A DNA stretch of 57,591 nt, taken from contig JAHEKE010000010.1 of assembly GCA_024638505.1 (NCBI GenBank), forward strand, positions 1 through 57,591, in the 5' to 3' direction. Below are positions 24,788 to 34,305 of the stretch, piece after piece; the stretch's first letter is position 1, and each line of letters starts with the position of its first letter. The notes under the pieces were generated by a model that was not told the origin of the DNA, searched no databases, and worked only from the letters and a program-made list of their open reading frames with translations. This DNA comes from Gammaproteobacteria bacterium (GTDB lineage Bacteria; Pseudomonadota; Gammaproteobacteria; Arenicellales; JAANXG01). The position numbers and the translations under genes were made by a program.

Positions 24788-25435
24788 ATGTCCGTTCTGA
24801 TTTACGGAAGAGACACGTCTTACAACGTGCAAAAAGTGCTTTGGCTGTTGGAAGAGTTGAATGTTGAGTATCGCCATATCCAGTTGGGCGGAAAATTTGG
24901 CGGCACAGAGTCTGAAGAATTTAAGCGATTAAATCCAATGAGAAAAGTCCCTGTACTCGTGGATGGCGATAACGTTGTGTGGGAATCCAACACCATATTG
25001 AGATACTTGGTTGATGTTTATGGTGGCGCCGAATGGAGAGAGGAGAGGGCATACGAGCGTTCCAAGTACGAACGGTGGATGGACTGGTCGCAGTGCCAAT
25101 TTGACCCGGCTTTCGTCGGCGTTTTCTGGGGATATTACCGCACTCCAGATGATCTGCGGGACATGAACGCAGTAAACGAGAGCATAGACAGGTGCTTGAA
25201 TTGTCTGGCGAAACTGGACGAGCAGTTAATAGATAAAAAGTACCTAATGGGAGACAGGCTGACCCTTGCCGATATTACGACTGGCGTATTTGTTTACAGG
25301 CTAGTGCAGATCGGGCTGGATATTAAACTGCCCAAACAAGTTGCGCGCTGGTACCAGCGGCTGAAAAATTTGCCTGGGTATCAAAAGTGGGTAATGCGTG
25401 ATTTTTCAGAGTTGAAAGGGCGGCTGGCTTATTGA
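24788..25435 (+). CDS. Glutathione S-transferase family protein
   Basis: A 215-residue cytosolic GST. The thioredoxin-like N-domain has RDTSYNVQKVLWLLEEL, the cis-proline region KVPVLVDGD and the SNTILRYL glutathione-contact motif (WESNTI); the helical C-domain contains GDRLTLADITTG, the family N-capping box. Ser/Asn near residue 11-13 rather than Tyr suggests a beta/theta-like bacterial type. It conjugates or reduces electrophiles with glutathione. The ATG at 24788 follows AACGGGAAATTTAG, a weak ribosome site. Monocistronic. Confidence 0.9.
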   Translation: MSVLIYGRDTSYNVQKVLWLLEELNVEYRHIQLGGKFGGTESEEFKRLNPMRKVPVLVDGDNVVWESNTILRYLVDVYGGAEWREERAYERSKYERWMDWSQCQFDPAFVGVFWGYYRTPDDLRDMNAVNESIDRCLNCLAKLDEQLIDKKYLMGDRLTLADITTGVFVYRLVQIGLDIKLPKQVARWYQRLKNLPGYQKWVMRDFSELKGRLAY

Positions 25436-25564
25436 TTAACCCAGAGATCAGCCGTATCCATCGTCTACATATCAGCGCAAGATTCAAAAAATGGTACGCA
25501 GATGTTAATCTTTATACGTCCGGTTTCGGCTGTTAAGAATTATTTACCCGGGGCAGAAGATGAA

Positions 25565-26896
25565 TTATTCGGTGCTGGTGTCCGGCAGCAGAACAATATG
25601 AATAGGGGTACCGCTTCTGCCCACTGAATACTTCGCATTGTTTCCCTCGTATCCCCTCGCCTGTATTGTGATGTTATGCATTCCATCACCAACTCGTTCG
25701 AACCTAAAAAAACCATTGCTGTCTGAGCTTAACCATCGGTTCGATTTTGATTCAATACTGCTGTCAGTGTGTGATCCAGTCAGCGTAACGCGGGCGTTTA
25801 CCAGCGGCACGCCGTAATTATCATTGACCCAACCCTCCACTATATGCCGGCCGCTGTCTAAACGTATCAAAACATGCTGCGTCGCTGATGGCGCTAGCTC
25901 GATGCCGGAAACCTTGAAATGTGGATTGCCGCGATGCACAAGTTTAAGCCTGCCGGACGGAATCTCCTCTAATTCAAAATAGCCGGATGCATCACTTAAT
26001 AGAGAATACTCTTTGTCCACCACTGTGCTGCTGAGTATCTGCATCGGGAAATTCGGCACCGGTACGCCCTCGCTGTCAATGATGGTCCCGGAAAGTCGAG
26101 CGAATGGAATGGCTTGCATCTCTATTTCTAGTGGCGGTGTACTGTGGCTGACGTTGATATTCTCCTTCCTATATTGTTGATAGGATGCACGTGGGTCTAC
26201 CTGCAAAGAGTAGCGTTGGCCAATCTTTACGCCCTCGAAATAAAATTCTCCATATGCGCCTGTTAAAGCGAAGTAGTATAGATTCATCTTGCGCGAGAAC
26301 AATTCGATTCGCTCGCCTTCAATCGCACGTCCCCCTTTATTTCGAAGTACACCGCTAACAGAAACCGTATCTAACGCGGGGCTGAGGGTCGCATTGTGTT
26401 CAATTTCGTCCGTACCTTTCATCTGTCTTTTGACGATGCTGATTCTTTCCGCCGTATAACCCGAACGCAGGAACGTCAATCCTTGGTAGTTTTCTCGTGG
26501 TACAGGGATCTGCAGACCATAGCGACCGTTCGTGTCCGTAACCGTGTTTTGAAACCCCTTTGCAGTTGCAACAACGACGTCGGCCAGCGGGCGATTGTTA
26601 TTATCGACAACACGACCAAAAATCAAAATATCACTGCCGGCTTTGCTCAGTGTTTGTATGGAATCACTGTGGGCACCTTTGGATGTTGCCAGCGCAGAAA
26701 ACGTCGACTGAGCGTTATGCCCAGTATTTTGCGCCGCGAGGTTAGCGGCCGGCGCTTCATCTGTGGCAGCAGGCGGATGGTGTTCCCGTGGATCGACGTT
26801 TTGACGTTGTTCCGAAAACAGTCCGGCAAACGGATAAGTAGACACGATGATTATTGCTATCAGACAAGGAAGTAGTGCAACCATGCCTTTACTCAT
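25565..26896 (-). CDS. Membrane-anchored protein with repeated carboxypeptidase-regulatory-like domains
   Basis: A 443-residue protein. A hydrophobic N-terminus (about 7-27) is a signal anchor, then a low-complexity Ala/His/Pro linker to about 85. Four beta-sandwich repeats of the CarboxypepD_reg type follow, each with the 'G.V.D..g.P...v.....' start (FGRVVDNNNRPLADVVV, SGVLRNKGGRAIEGERI, SGTIIDSEGVPVPNFPM, EGWVNDNYGVPLVNARV) and a 'D.nG.f.f..v' middle. Such stacks act as rigid extracytoplasmic spacers or carbohydrate/protein binders. No catalytic domain is attached. Confidence 0.82.
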   Translation of the reverse strand: MSKGMVALLPCLIAIIIVSTYPFAGLFSEQRQNVDPREHHPPAATDEAPAANLAAQNTGHNAQSTFSALATSKGAHSDSIQTLSKAGSDILIFGRVVDNNNRPLADVVVATAKGFQNTVTDTNGRYGLQIPVPRENYQGLTFLRSGYTAERISIVKRQMKGTDEIEHNATLSPALDTVSVSGVLRNKGGRAIEGERIELFSRKMNLYYFALTGAYGEFYFEGVKIGQRYSLQVDPRASYQQYRKENINVSHSTPPLEIEMQAIPFARLSGTIIDSEGVPVPNFPMQILSSTVVDKEYSLLSDASGYFELEEIPSGRLKLVHRGNPHFKVSGIELAPSATQHVLIRLDSGRHIVEGWVNDNYGVPLVNARVTLTGSHTDSSIESKSNRWLSSDSNGFFRFERVGDGMHNITIQARGYEGNNAKYSVGRSGTPIHIVLLPDTSTE

Positions 26897-27086
26897 TCAG
26901 ACGAACCGCTTTTGACTTTGTCTCCAACCGTCACGACCTTTGACTCTGTCAGTTATCACTACCCACAACTACGGAAAGTTACTTGTCATACTGCATAAAG
27001 TAGGTCGGGTAGGGAATACGTAAGACTGAAACAGTCACTATCAATCAGGAAGCTTTGTAACCAGACGTGGCGGTTGCAGATGTAGA

Positions 27087-27560
27087 TCAGAGGAGACTCG
27101 ACTTGCCTTTGTGGCCGGACCATTTCGGCAATTGATCGACGATATCCATCACCCGCATGGTGTAGAAGATGTGACAGCTCGGCCTGAACGCTGCCGGTAC
27201 CCGTGGCGGCACGCCGAAATCGAAAAGCGTGGGGAAGGCCAGCCACATGTTTCGCCCTTCATCGGCGATTAGCGTGCCGCACAGTGCGCAGCTCACCTTG
27301 CAGGGCAGGATTTTTGCACGGCGGTTGAGGGCGCTGTTATAGAACCGTAGATGCTCAATCCCGGCTGTGAACCTGACATCGTCTTTATGGAAAATCGCGG
27401 CCCACTGCATGGGCGCGCCGTGCAGCATCTGGCAATCGCTGCAGTGACAAATCTTGGCGTCAACCGGATCGGCGCTGACGTCGTAGCGCACCGCACCGCA
27501 ATGGCAGCGGGCTCGGTACTTCGCGGTAAAGCTTTCGTCGTCAGGTGTCCTTACGTACAC
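27087..27560 (-). CDS. GFA-family (CENP-V/GFA) zinc protein
   Basis: A 157-residue protein of the glutathione-dependent formaldehyde-activating fold. Zinc ligands are visible as CHCGAV (C19, C21), CHCSDC (C38, C40, C43) and the CALCGTL pair near residue 95. GTG start at 27560. Gfa was described as accelerating S-hydroxymethylglutathione formation, though this role is debated; most family members are uncharacterised. It precedes nothing on its strand within 190 bases. Confidence 0.87.
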   Translation of the reverse strand: MYVRTPDDESFTAKYRARCHCGAVRYDVSADPVDAKICHCSDCQMLHGAPMQWAAIFHKDDVRFTAGIEHLRFYNSALNRRAKILPCKVSCALCGTLIADEGRNMWLAFPTLFDFGVPPRVPAAFRPSCHIFYTMRVMDIVDQLPKWSGHKGKSSLL

Positions 27561-27673
27561 AAGCTAGCTTCTCAGGTGCGGTTATTGCGCCATTGGATAG
27601 ATTTCGCCTGCTCGCCCGGCAATGGCATTATAGAAATCACCCAGAGCCTTGTCAGCCTCCTGTTTTTCTATCC

Positions 27674-28504
27674 CTACCGCTTATCGAAGCCGGCGAGATA
27701 GCCCTCTATCTCGGAGAAGCCGATCGCATTGGATGAAAAGGTGAATGTTCCCTGCTGCTTCATCTCCTTCGCAGCTCGAACAAAAGTGCCAAACGCTGCC
27801 CTAAATAGAGCCGAACCGACGCTCACGCGCTTAACTCCTGCATCCGCGAGTTCGCTTATGCCAAAAGTAGTTCCCGGCATTCCCATGACGACGTTGATCG
27901 GTTTATTGACTGAGGCACAGACCGTCCGGATGCTGTCGAGATCAGATAAACCAGGGGCATAAAGTACATCTGCGCCAGCATCTTCGAACGCCTTAAGCCG
28001 TTTAATTGTGTCATCAAGATCCGGACGACCCCATAGATAGTTTTCACATCGCGCCGTGAGTACAAAATCATTTGCCAGGCTTTGCTTTTCTTCCGATGCT
28101 GCTTGTATACGCTCCACAGCCAGGTCGAATTCGAAGATTGGATCGTCGCGCCTGCTGGTGTGATCTTCGATCGAACAACCGGCTAAACCTGTCAACGCGG
28201 CATCGCGAATGGTCTTTGCAACGTCTTCGGGCGTGTCGCCGAACCCCTTTTCCAGATCCGCGGAAACAGGGAGATCGGAAGCGTCAACAATAGCGCGGCA
28301 GTGCGCGAGCACTTGCTGGCGCGATACCATGCCCTCTTTCACGCCAAGTGAGAATGCCAGACCGGCACTCGTCGTGGCCAGCGCGTCAAATCCTATGACA
28401 GCCAGAATGCGCGCGGTTCCTACATCCCACGGATTAGGAATAATGAATGCACCGGGCTGGTGGTGGAGGGCGCGAAATCTCGCGTTCTTCTGCTGCTGAT
28501 TCAT
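27674..28504 (-). CDS. Isocitrate lyase/PEP mutase family protein
   Basis: A 276-residue TIM-barrel enzyme. IPNPWDVGTARILA at the N-terminus, SADLEKGFGDTPEDV (metal-binding Asp/Glu strand) and SIEDH are typical of the ICL/PEPM superfamily, specifically the oxaloacetate-decarboxylase-like or carboxyvinyl-carboxyphosphonate branch. The Cys signature KKCGH of true isocitrate lyases is absent. It probably cleaves or forms a C-C bond in a 2-hydroxy- or oxo-acid; the substrate is unknown. The 126-base gap behind the amine-dehydrogenase-like gene leaves co-transcription open. Confidence 0.87.
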   Translation of the reverse strand: MNQQQKNARFRALHHQPGAFIIPNPWDVGTARILAVIGFDALATTSAGLAFSLGVKEGMVSRQQVLAHCRAIVDASDLPVSADLEKGFGDTPEDVAKTIRDAALTGLAGCSIEDHTSRRDDPIFEFDLAVERIQAASEEKQSLANDFVLTARCENYLWGRPDLDDTIKRLKAFEDAGADVLYAPGLSDLDSIRTVCASVNKPINVVMGMPGTTFGISELADAGVKRVSVGSALFRAAFGTFVRAAKEMKQQGTFTFSSNAIGFSEIEGYLAGFDKR

Positions 28505-28630
28505 ATCAACTCCTCACGTCGAAGTTCCATCCATTCGTACTCGACGATGGTGTAAAGACAGAACAGGGTCAACTCCTTAAGTTAAGGATTCGTCTTATAT
28601 GCGGCCACGAAAAGTACGTGGGCACGGCTT

Positions 28631-30694
28631 TCACCCTTCTTCGAAAAAAACGCGGTCGTATTTGATTCGATTGTCCGGATCCACAATCGTGTCCAGCTCA
28701 CGTGCATAGCGATGGCCTGAAAATACGGCGGCGGCGATGATCGCCGGCGCCTCGCAATCTCCGATTCGCGCCAGCGTAGGCGGAGTGGTGTCATTGCCGG
28801 TATCGATAAGCCGTTTCAGTTCGTAGAACAACCCATCGTTGGGATGGCGAGCAGTCACGCTGACAACTGCTTCAACCTCTATGTTCTGCACCCGGCCCGT
28901 ATAGACGCAGCGAACTGTCGCCGTGCGGCCGTCATAGCTCGACAGGCCGTGGCCTGTGATGAGTTCTACACCAAGCTCCACCAGTCGTTTATGCGTCCGT
29001 GTTTGCTCTGACGTATTTTCGCCCCAGGCGGAGACTATAGATTTTGGTGTTACCAGTATTACCGGAATATGATCGTTCCGCAGCCGCTCAGCGATGACGC
29101 TACCCATGTAGTAATGATCGTCGTCGTATAGCAAGGTGGAGCCCTTGGGCACGCGTCCTGCCATGATGTCGTCCGGCGTGAAAACCTGAGTGGGTGGGCC
29201 GAATTCGGTGAGCGCGACCTCATTAAATATCCCTCCACCGTCCGCCCGCCAGGATGCGCCGGTGGCCACCACGACGTGATCCGCCTCCAGGCTGAGCGCG
29301 TCCTCCGCGTTTAGCTTATTGTCAAGGTACGTTTCGATACACGCCATAGAGCGGATCTGCTGCACCCGGTAATCCCTTACGCGGGCCCACTCACCAAGGC
29401 CCGGTAAGGTCGTCTCCCGATTAATCCGGCCGCCGAGTTCCTTCTCGCCCTCCGCCAGGAGGACACGGTATCCACGCATACCGAGCGAGCGGGTCGCCTC
29501 GAGACCGGCAGGCCCGGCCCCGATCACCAGCACCGTTTTATCGGATGCTTTAGCGGCAACCTTTTCGGGGTGCCACCCGCGCCGCCATTCCTCGCCTATG
29601 GTAGGGTTCTGCGTGCAGCGGATGGGCGTACTCCTGCTATCGCCTACGTAGCAGATATTGCAGCCGATGCACTCCCGGATTTCCTCCAATCGGCCTTCCT
29701 TTATTTTGTTTGGCAAGAACGGGTCCGCAATTGAAGGACGTGCTGCGCCGATGAAATCCAGGACGCCGCGCTTGATCTGTGAAACCATCGTATCGGGAGA
29801 GGTAAAACGGCCGACACTCACCACAGGTTTGGTCGTAATAGATTTAACGTAGGAAACGTACGGTTCGAGTGAACCTTCCTTGATAAAGCGAGAACCCCCC
29901 ATCTCGCGCGAATAATCGCTGATGTTGATATCCCAAAGATCCGGTAGCTCAGCTAACAGTTCCAGCATATCCCGCTGCTCACCAATCATCGGAGCAGCAT
30001 CGTCGGCACCCCCCTCGTCCGCTGAAAATCGAACTGCAATCGCGCAGGTATCTCCCACCGCGTCCTTGGTATCTTCGATCAACTCACGAACCAGACGCAC
30101 GCGGTTTTCCACAGAACCGCCGTACTCGTCGGTGCGGGTGTTAGTGCGGGAGGACAGGAAGTGCGAAAGCAGATAGTGATGGGTGGCATAGACATAGACC
30201 ACATCAAAACCGGCCTGCCTTGCGCGCAGTGCGGCGTTTCTGTGCCATCGTCGTAGCTCCCGGATGTCGGACCTGTCCATGGCTCGCGTCTGATAAGGGG
30301 CGCCGATTGAGTTTGGTCGACTGCGCACATCCATGGCGACTTCATTGGTGAACAGGTTTGGGGTACGCGAGCCACCGTACCACAGCTCCACGCCGGCAAG
30401 CGCCCCATGCGCATGCACTTTGTCAGTCATCAGGGCATGGGCCCTGATGTCACCCTGATCCCATAATGAGGCGTACGGATGGGGTAGGTCATCGGACGTC
30501 GGGTGTATCGAACAGTACTCCGTACACACAACCCCCCAACCACCTTCGGCCTTCATGCCTCGCAGTGCCGCCACCATGCGCGGTCTCAACCAACCCAGAC
30601 CGGTGCAGTGCGGCACCTGATAAAAGCGATTTTTTGCGGTCACCGGGCCAATTTTGACCGGTTCGAACAACACGTCGTAGCGAGAATCGCGCAT
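28631..30694 (-). CDS. Trimethylamine/dimethylamine/histamine dehydrogenase-family flavoprotein
   Basis: About 687 residues with three parts: FMN TIM barrel (1-340), [4Fe-4S] site C342-x2-C345-x2-C348-x11-C360, and an ADP/NAD-binding half (VLVIGAGPAGLEATRSLG). I start at ATG 30694 rather than the TTG at 30718 because numbering then matches trimethylamine dehydrogenase: C30 (QVPHC, site of the 6-S-cysteinyl-FMN bond), Y60, Y169 and H172. W and D of WDINISD also fit. Position 74 is Tyr, not Ser, and the loop between the last two cluster cysteines has no Trp, so one wall of the substrate bowl is missing. It likely oxidises a secondary, tertiary or other amine, passing electrons to an ETF not encoded here. 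Confidence 0.9.
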   Translation of the reverse strand: MRDSRYDVLFEPVKIGPVTAKNRFYQVPHCTGLGWLRPRMVAALRGMKAEGGWGVVCTEYCSIHPTSDDLPHPYASLWDQGDIRAHALMTDKVHAHGALAGVELWYGGSRTPNLFTNEVAMDVRSRPNSIGAPYQTRAMDRSDIRELRRWHRNAALRARQAGFDVVYVYATHHYLLSHFLSSRTNTRTDEYGGSVENRVRLVRELIEDTKDAVGDTCAIAVRFSADEGGADDAAPMIGEQRDMLELLAELPDLWDINISDYSREMGGSRFIKEGSLEPYVSYVKSITTKPVVSVGRFTSPDTMVSQIKRGVLDFIGAARPSIADPFLPNKIKEGRLEEIRECIGCNICYVGDSRSTPIRCTQNPTIGEEWRRGWHPEKVAAKASDKTVLVIGAGPAGLEATRSLGMRGYRVLLAEGEKELGGRINRETTLPGLGEWARVRDYRVQQIRSMACIETYLDNKLNAEDALSLEADHVVVATGASWRADGGGIFNEVALTEFGPPTQVFTPDDIMAGRVPKGSTLLYDDDHYYMGSVIAERLRNDHIPVILVTPKSIVSAWGENTSEQTRTHKRLVELGVELITGHGLSSYDGRTATVRCVYTGRVQNIEVEAVVSVTARHPNDGLFYELKRLIDTGNDTTPPTLARIGDCEAPAIIAAAVFSGHRYARELDTIVDPDNRIKYDRVFFEEG

Positions 30695-31029
30695 GATCAG
30701 TTCGCTGTCTGCCGCCAAGTGATCATGCCAATCCCTTAACCTGCTCCTCGGCGAGATCGCGTGTTGGTGTACGCTGAACGATCCCTAATACATTGAAGAG
30801 CCCAACGATCCAAAGCAGCATTTTCACCTACTTGTTACCAGCAAAGTTTACGAATTGATTCCACCTGGGCGCAAGCAGGGGAACACTGTGCGAGTTCGAA
30901 CGTTTGAATATAACCCTAAGTTTAGCGGTGACTGAAACTTGAGCAAAATGCGCCGGACAGTACAATAAATTTGGTAAATTACCGTACATCTGACGTCTGT
31001 TCCCAGGGAAATCGTCTTTCAATAATGAC
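30695..31029. other. Divergent promoter region
   Basis: About 335 bases between the amine-dehydrogenase-like gene and the DAO-type oxidase. Nothing gene-like is seen beyond a short minus-strand frame; promoters for both genes must lie here but no strong hexamer pair is obvious. Confidence 0.4.
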
Positions 31030-32370
31030 ATGCATGGTACTGTGTGCATAAATGACATGAACTCGACAAAAGTCGTTAACGACCTGTTCAGCGAAGACTT
31101 CCGAACTGACCCGTATTGGTGGGACGACGTTGACCAACCCGATCTTGGGTCGATCGTGCCTCCGGCTGAAGCCGACGTGGTGGTTATCGGTTCGGGTTAT
31201 ACCGGCCTGAGCGCCGCGCTGCAAACGCTGCGCGGCGGGCGAACTACTGTGGTGCTGGATGCTGAAACCGCCGGCTGGGGGTGCAGCACGCGAAACGGCG
31301 GTCAGATCAGCACCAGCGTAAAACCTGGCTTCAATGAACTGAGCGCCAAGCACGGTGCGGAACTAGCCTTTCGCATACTGAAAGAAGGACACGACGCCCT
31401 GACCTGGCTAACGCGTTTCATCGCCGACGAGAAGATCGACTGTAATTTCGACATTCCGGGTCGTTTCCATGCCGCGCACAATCCGACTCAGTTCGCGCGT
31501 TTAGCCGCGCGCATCGGCCAGGAGCCTGCAGGGCTGGAGACGGGAGCATACCTAGTTGAGAGGAGCGACCAGCGCGCGGAGCTTGGCACCGACACGTACT
31601 TCGGTGGTGCGGTGTTTCCGCGTCATGCGGCACTGCATCCCGCTCGCTTTCATCGCGGGTTGTTGACGCGGGTGCTCGAAGGCGGGGGTACGGTAGTTTG
31701 CCATTGCCCTGCATCAGATCTGAGTCGCGAGGGCCCAGCATTTATTGTGCAAACACCCCGCGCCAGGATTCGCGCTGGTGACGTGGTGATCGCAACCAAC
31801 GGTTATACCGGCGCGCTCATGCCCTGGCTCCGTCGTCGAGTGATTCCTATTGGCAGCTACATCATTGCCACCGAGCCTATTGCCCCCGACCTGATGTCCC
31901 GCCTGATGCCAAAAAACCGAATCGTCGGCGATACCAGAAAGCTGATTTACTATTATCGGGCGTCTCCAGATCGCCGCCGGATCCTTTTTGGCGGTCGGGT
32001 TTCACACAGCGAGACCGACCCGCGTCGCACCGCGCCGCGGCTGCATGCGGACCTGATTGAAATCTTTCCCGAACTGGCGCAAGTTCGTATCAGTCATTCG
32101 TGGGCGGGTTTCGTGGCTTACACCTTCGATACCCTGGCCCACATCGGCAGGCACGATGGCGTCTACTATGCCATGGGCTACTGTGGCTCGGGGGTTTCTA
32201 TGGCTGGCTATCTGGGTATGCGTGTGGGCCAGAGAGTACTCAGCCGAACGCAGGGGCAGACCGGCTTTGATGACGTCACGTTTCAAACGCGCCCTTTGTA
32301 TAGTGGTAATCCCTGGTTTCTTTCACCCATGGTTGCCTACTACAGGTGGCTTGATCGCCAGAATCGATGA
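31030..32370 (+). CDS. FAD-dependent amine/amino-acid oxidoreductase (DAO family)
   Basis: A 446-residue flavoprotein; the start may be ATG 31030 or ATG 31057 (MNSTKVVND). The FAD-binding VVVIGSGYTGLSAALQTL loop, the TRNGGQISTSVKPGF segment and the C-terminal GYCGSGVSMAGYLGMRVGQ match gamma-glutamylputrescine oxidase (PuuB)-like enzymes, whose substrates include putrescine derivatives and other secondary amines. Next to it lie a truncated polyamine-type permease and, divergently, the amine-dehydrogenase-like gene, so an amine-use locus is plausible. Neither start has a good ribosome site. Confidence 0.87.
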   Translation: MHGTVCINDMNSTKVVNDLFSEDFRTDPYWWDDVDQPDLGSIVPPAEADVVVIGSGYTGLSAALQTLRGGRTTVVLDAETAGWGCSTRNGGQISTSVKPGFNELSAKHGAELAFRILKEGHDALTWLTRFIADEKIDCNFDIPGRFHAAHNPTQFARLAARIGQEPAGLETGAYLVERSDQRAELGTDTYFGGAVFPRHAALHPARFHRGLLTRVLEGGGTVVCHCPASDLSREGPAFIVQTPRARIRAGDVVIATNGYTGALMPWLRRRVIPIGSYIIATEPIAPDLMSRLMPKNRIVGDTRKLIYYYRASPDRRRILFGGRVSHSETDPRRTAPRLHADLIEIFPELAQVRISHSWAGFVAYTFDTLAHIGRHDGVYYAMGYCGSGVSMAGYLGMRVGQRVLSRTQGQTGFDDVTFQTRPLYSGNPWFLSPMVAYYRWLDRQNR

Positions 32371-32511
32371 GCCACTATCGAAACGCTGATTTGCCTCGCT
32401 GGGCTGGGCGGGGGCTGACCCAGGCCGCCCAACAGGGGCTGTTTGAATCAATTGCGAGTAATAATTAGGACAGCTGCAAGAGAATAAAGAAAAGTGACGC
32501 AAATAATAACG

Positions 32512-33132
32512 CTACTTTTCACGCGATCCAAGAAATTGTGTTGCTAACAAAAGCAGTGTCGATACCAAAATCATAATTGTAGAAATGGCGGCGATAGTGG
32601 GGTCTATAAAATCCCTGAGCGCGCTGAACATGTGTTTTGTAAGAGTTGCATTTACCCCACCGGAGACGAATATCGCAATAATCACTTCGTCAAAAGAAGT
32701 GAGAAATGACAGGAGGGCAGCGGTCAGAATAGAGAATTGAATTTGAGGCAATGTGATGACGAAAAACGCTTTGAGCCGAGTTGCCCCAAGGCTTCTGGCC
32801 ACACGTTCCTGGTTCAGGTCATAAGTTCGAAGCGCTGCCGTGATGACGATCATCACCAGTGGGGTAGCTAACGCGGTGTGGGCTAAGACCAGTCCGGTGA
32901 TGGTATTGTTAAGACCAAGGCGGCCATAGGCATAGAAAGTACCAATCGCAATCAAAATTACGGGCACGATCATCGGTGTAATAAGAAACACAAAAACTGC
33001 TCCGGCTGCTCGATGCCCGGACACAAAGAGCGAATAGGCAGCCATCGTACCCAAGGGATTGCGGATTGGGCGTCTACGATTGTGAGTTTTTATCGCCTCG
33101 AGGGTCAATATTAGCAAGAATCCATGATGCAT
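32512..33132 (-). pseudogene. Truncated ABC permease, spermidine/putrescine PotC type
   Basis: A 206-residue frame covering the C-terminal four to five transmembrane helices of a PotC-like permease. The EAA loop ARSLGATRLKAFFVITLPQI, which docks the ATPase, is intact. Similarity begins abruptly at LGTMAAYSL; the first helix and the W-rich periplasmic region are missing and the upstream DNA does not encode them in any frame. No ATPase, partner permease or binding protein is nearby. I read it as the surviving 3' part of a deleted transporter operon. Confidence 0.75.
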
Positions 33133-33371
33133 GCTTATCGTTTAAGGTCTGAATCTATCCTTTCTTGGCCATGCCTCCGCCGATCTTGCCTGTGATCATG
33201 GTGTACAAAGCGCGGTTGCGTGTTTATATGAAAATCAACCTCGGATGAATAAAGCTCAACGAGCAGTGGAGTTTTGGGCCGGAGTCAGCAAATCTTGAGG
33301 GGCACCGACAGCGGACGCATAAGTTCTATACTTATAGTCATCATCTGTTATTTTTGCCGGCTGCTGGTTAG

Positions 33372-33773
33372 GTGAAAAAATTACTCCAAAAAGGCATTGA
33401 GTTGGTGAAGGACATTCCTGGTCGAGGGCTTAAGGCCGAGAAGGGTTGTCAGGTCGTCTACAACGCCAGGTTCTTTCTTCGGCGTGGTGACGAGGTTACC
33501 AATGATGCGCGGCCCATAACCCTTTATCGGGACAGGCTGAACGTCCGGCAAATAGGCAGTGTCGAACTCATCGATCACACCACCATACTTGGTAAACGTC
33601 AGCCTATTGCCTGTGTTGAAAAGTCACTCTACGGCATGCAGGCTGGGGGATTTCGCGAGATCGTGGCCGGCCCGCACCTGTGTTACGGTGAAACCGGCAT
33701 CGACGGGCTGATCCCGCCGAACGCTCTGCTTCGTGTTCAGCTTTGGGTGCAGGCTGTAGCACGCACCGATTAA
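33372..33773 (+). CDS. FKBP-type peptidyl-prolyl isomerase-like protein
   Basis: About 133 residues from a GTG at 33372. The C-terminal SLYGMQAGGFREIVAGPHL-CYGETGIDGLIPPNA-LLRVQLWV pattern is the FKBP flap and last strands, and the N-terminal KGIELVKDIPGRGLKAEKG is the usual first strand. Several aromatic pocket residues of active FKBPs look replaced, so activity is uncertain. No signal peptide. The next gene, a frameshifted zinc ribbon, starts 27 bases downstream in the same direction. Confidence 0.65.
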   Translation: MKKLLQKGIELVKDIPGRGLKAEKGCQVVYNARFFLRRGDEVTNDARPITLYRDRLNVRQIGSVELIDHTTILGKRQPIACVEKSLYGMQAGGFREIVAGPHLCYGETGIDGLIPPNALLRVQLWVQAVARTD

Positions 33774-33799
33774 CATGCAGAAGTTGCGTCACCACCACA

Positions 33800-34037
33800 A
33801 TGCAATTTATTTTTTGCTTTTTGGCTTTTCGCGCTGATCGCTATTGGGGCAATTGAATTTTTCGATGTTTCCAAGCGCACTCAGGATAGCTTGATCGGTG
33901 TTCTCTTCGGCGCCGCCATCGTGCTGTGCTTGCTTCAATTTAACAAGCGCTGCCCAAATTGCCGGGCGAATCTCGGTTGGCAGGTGCGGCTGGGTATCTC
34001 AAAACACTGCCTTAAGTGCGGCGCGAGGTTGCGGTAA
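33800..34037 (+). pseudogene. Frameshifted membrane protein with zinc ribbon
   Basis: From the ATG at 33800 the frame breaks at a six-T run (33810-33815). Removing one T joins it to an open frame to TAA 34035-34037, giving about 78 residues: a hydrophobic start (MQFIFAFWLFALIAIGAIEF), a second span (LIGVLFGAAIVLCLLQF) and a zinc ribbon C-P-N-C ... C-L-K-C-G. Without the shift no usable start exists for the ribbon part. It may be a real mutation, slippage-based switching, or a sequencing error. Confidence 0.5.
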
Positions 34038-34305
34038 ATGTTGCGTAGCAGCAGGTGGAGCAAAATTTGGGTTCTCAAGGTTTTGCTGTGAACGCGTTGG
34101 TTCAGCATAAATAATAGGGTTCTACAATGCCTCCGAACTACAGCCGGTTCACATGCCAGTGCCGCAGTATCATGCGTGCACAGACACTTTTACAGTTTGC
34201 CGCCTTTCCAAATTCGTCTTATTATGGCATGGCGCCGTGTGGTGACGGTTTCAGTCGGTGAAGACTGGTGAATGACAATAATCAAACCAAGAGGAGATAG
34301 AGGCT

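Noticed and set aside
33381-33798. Minus-strand frames as remnants of a periplasmic binding protein for the truncated permease
   Set aside because: They are antisense to the FKBP-like gene, whose frame has clear family motifs; the minus-strand translations match nothing recognisable.
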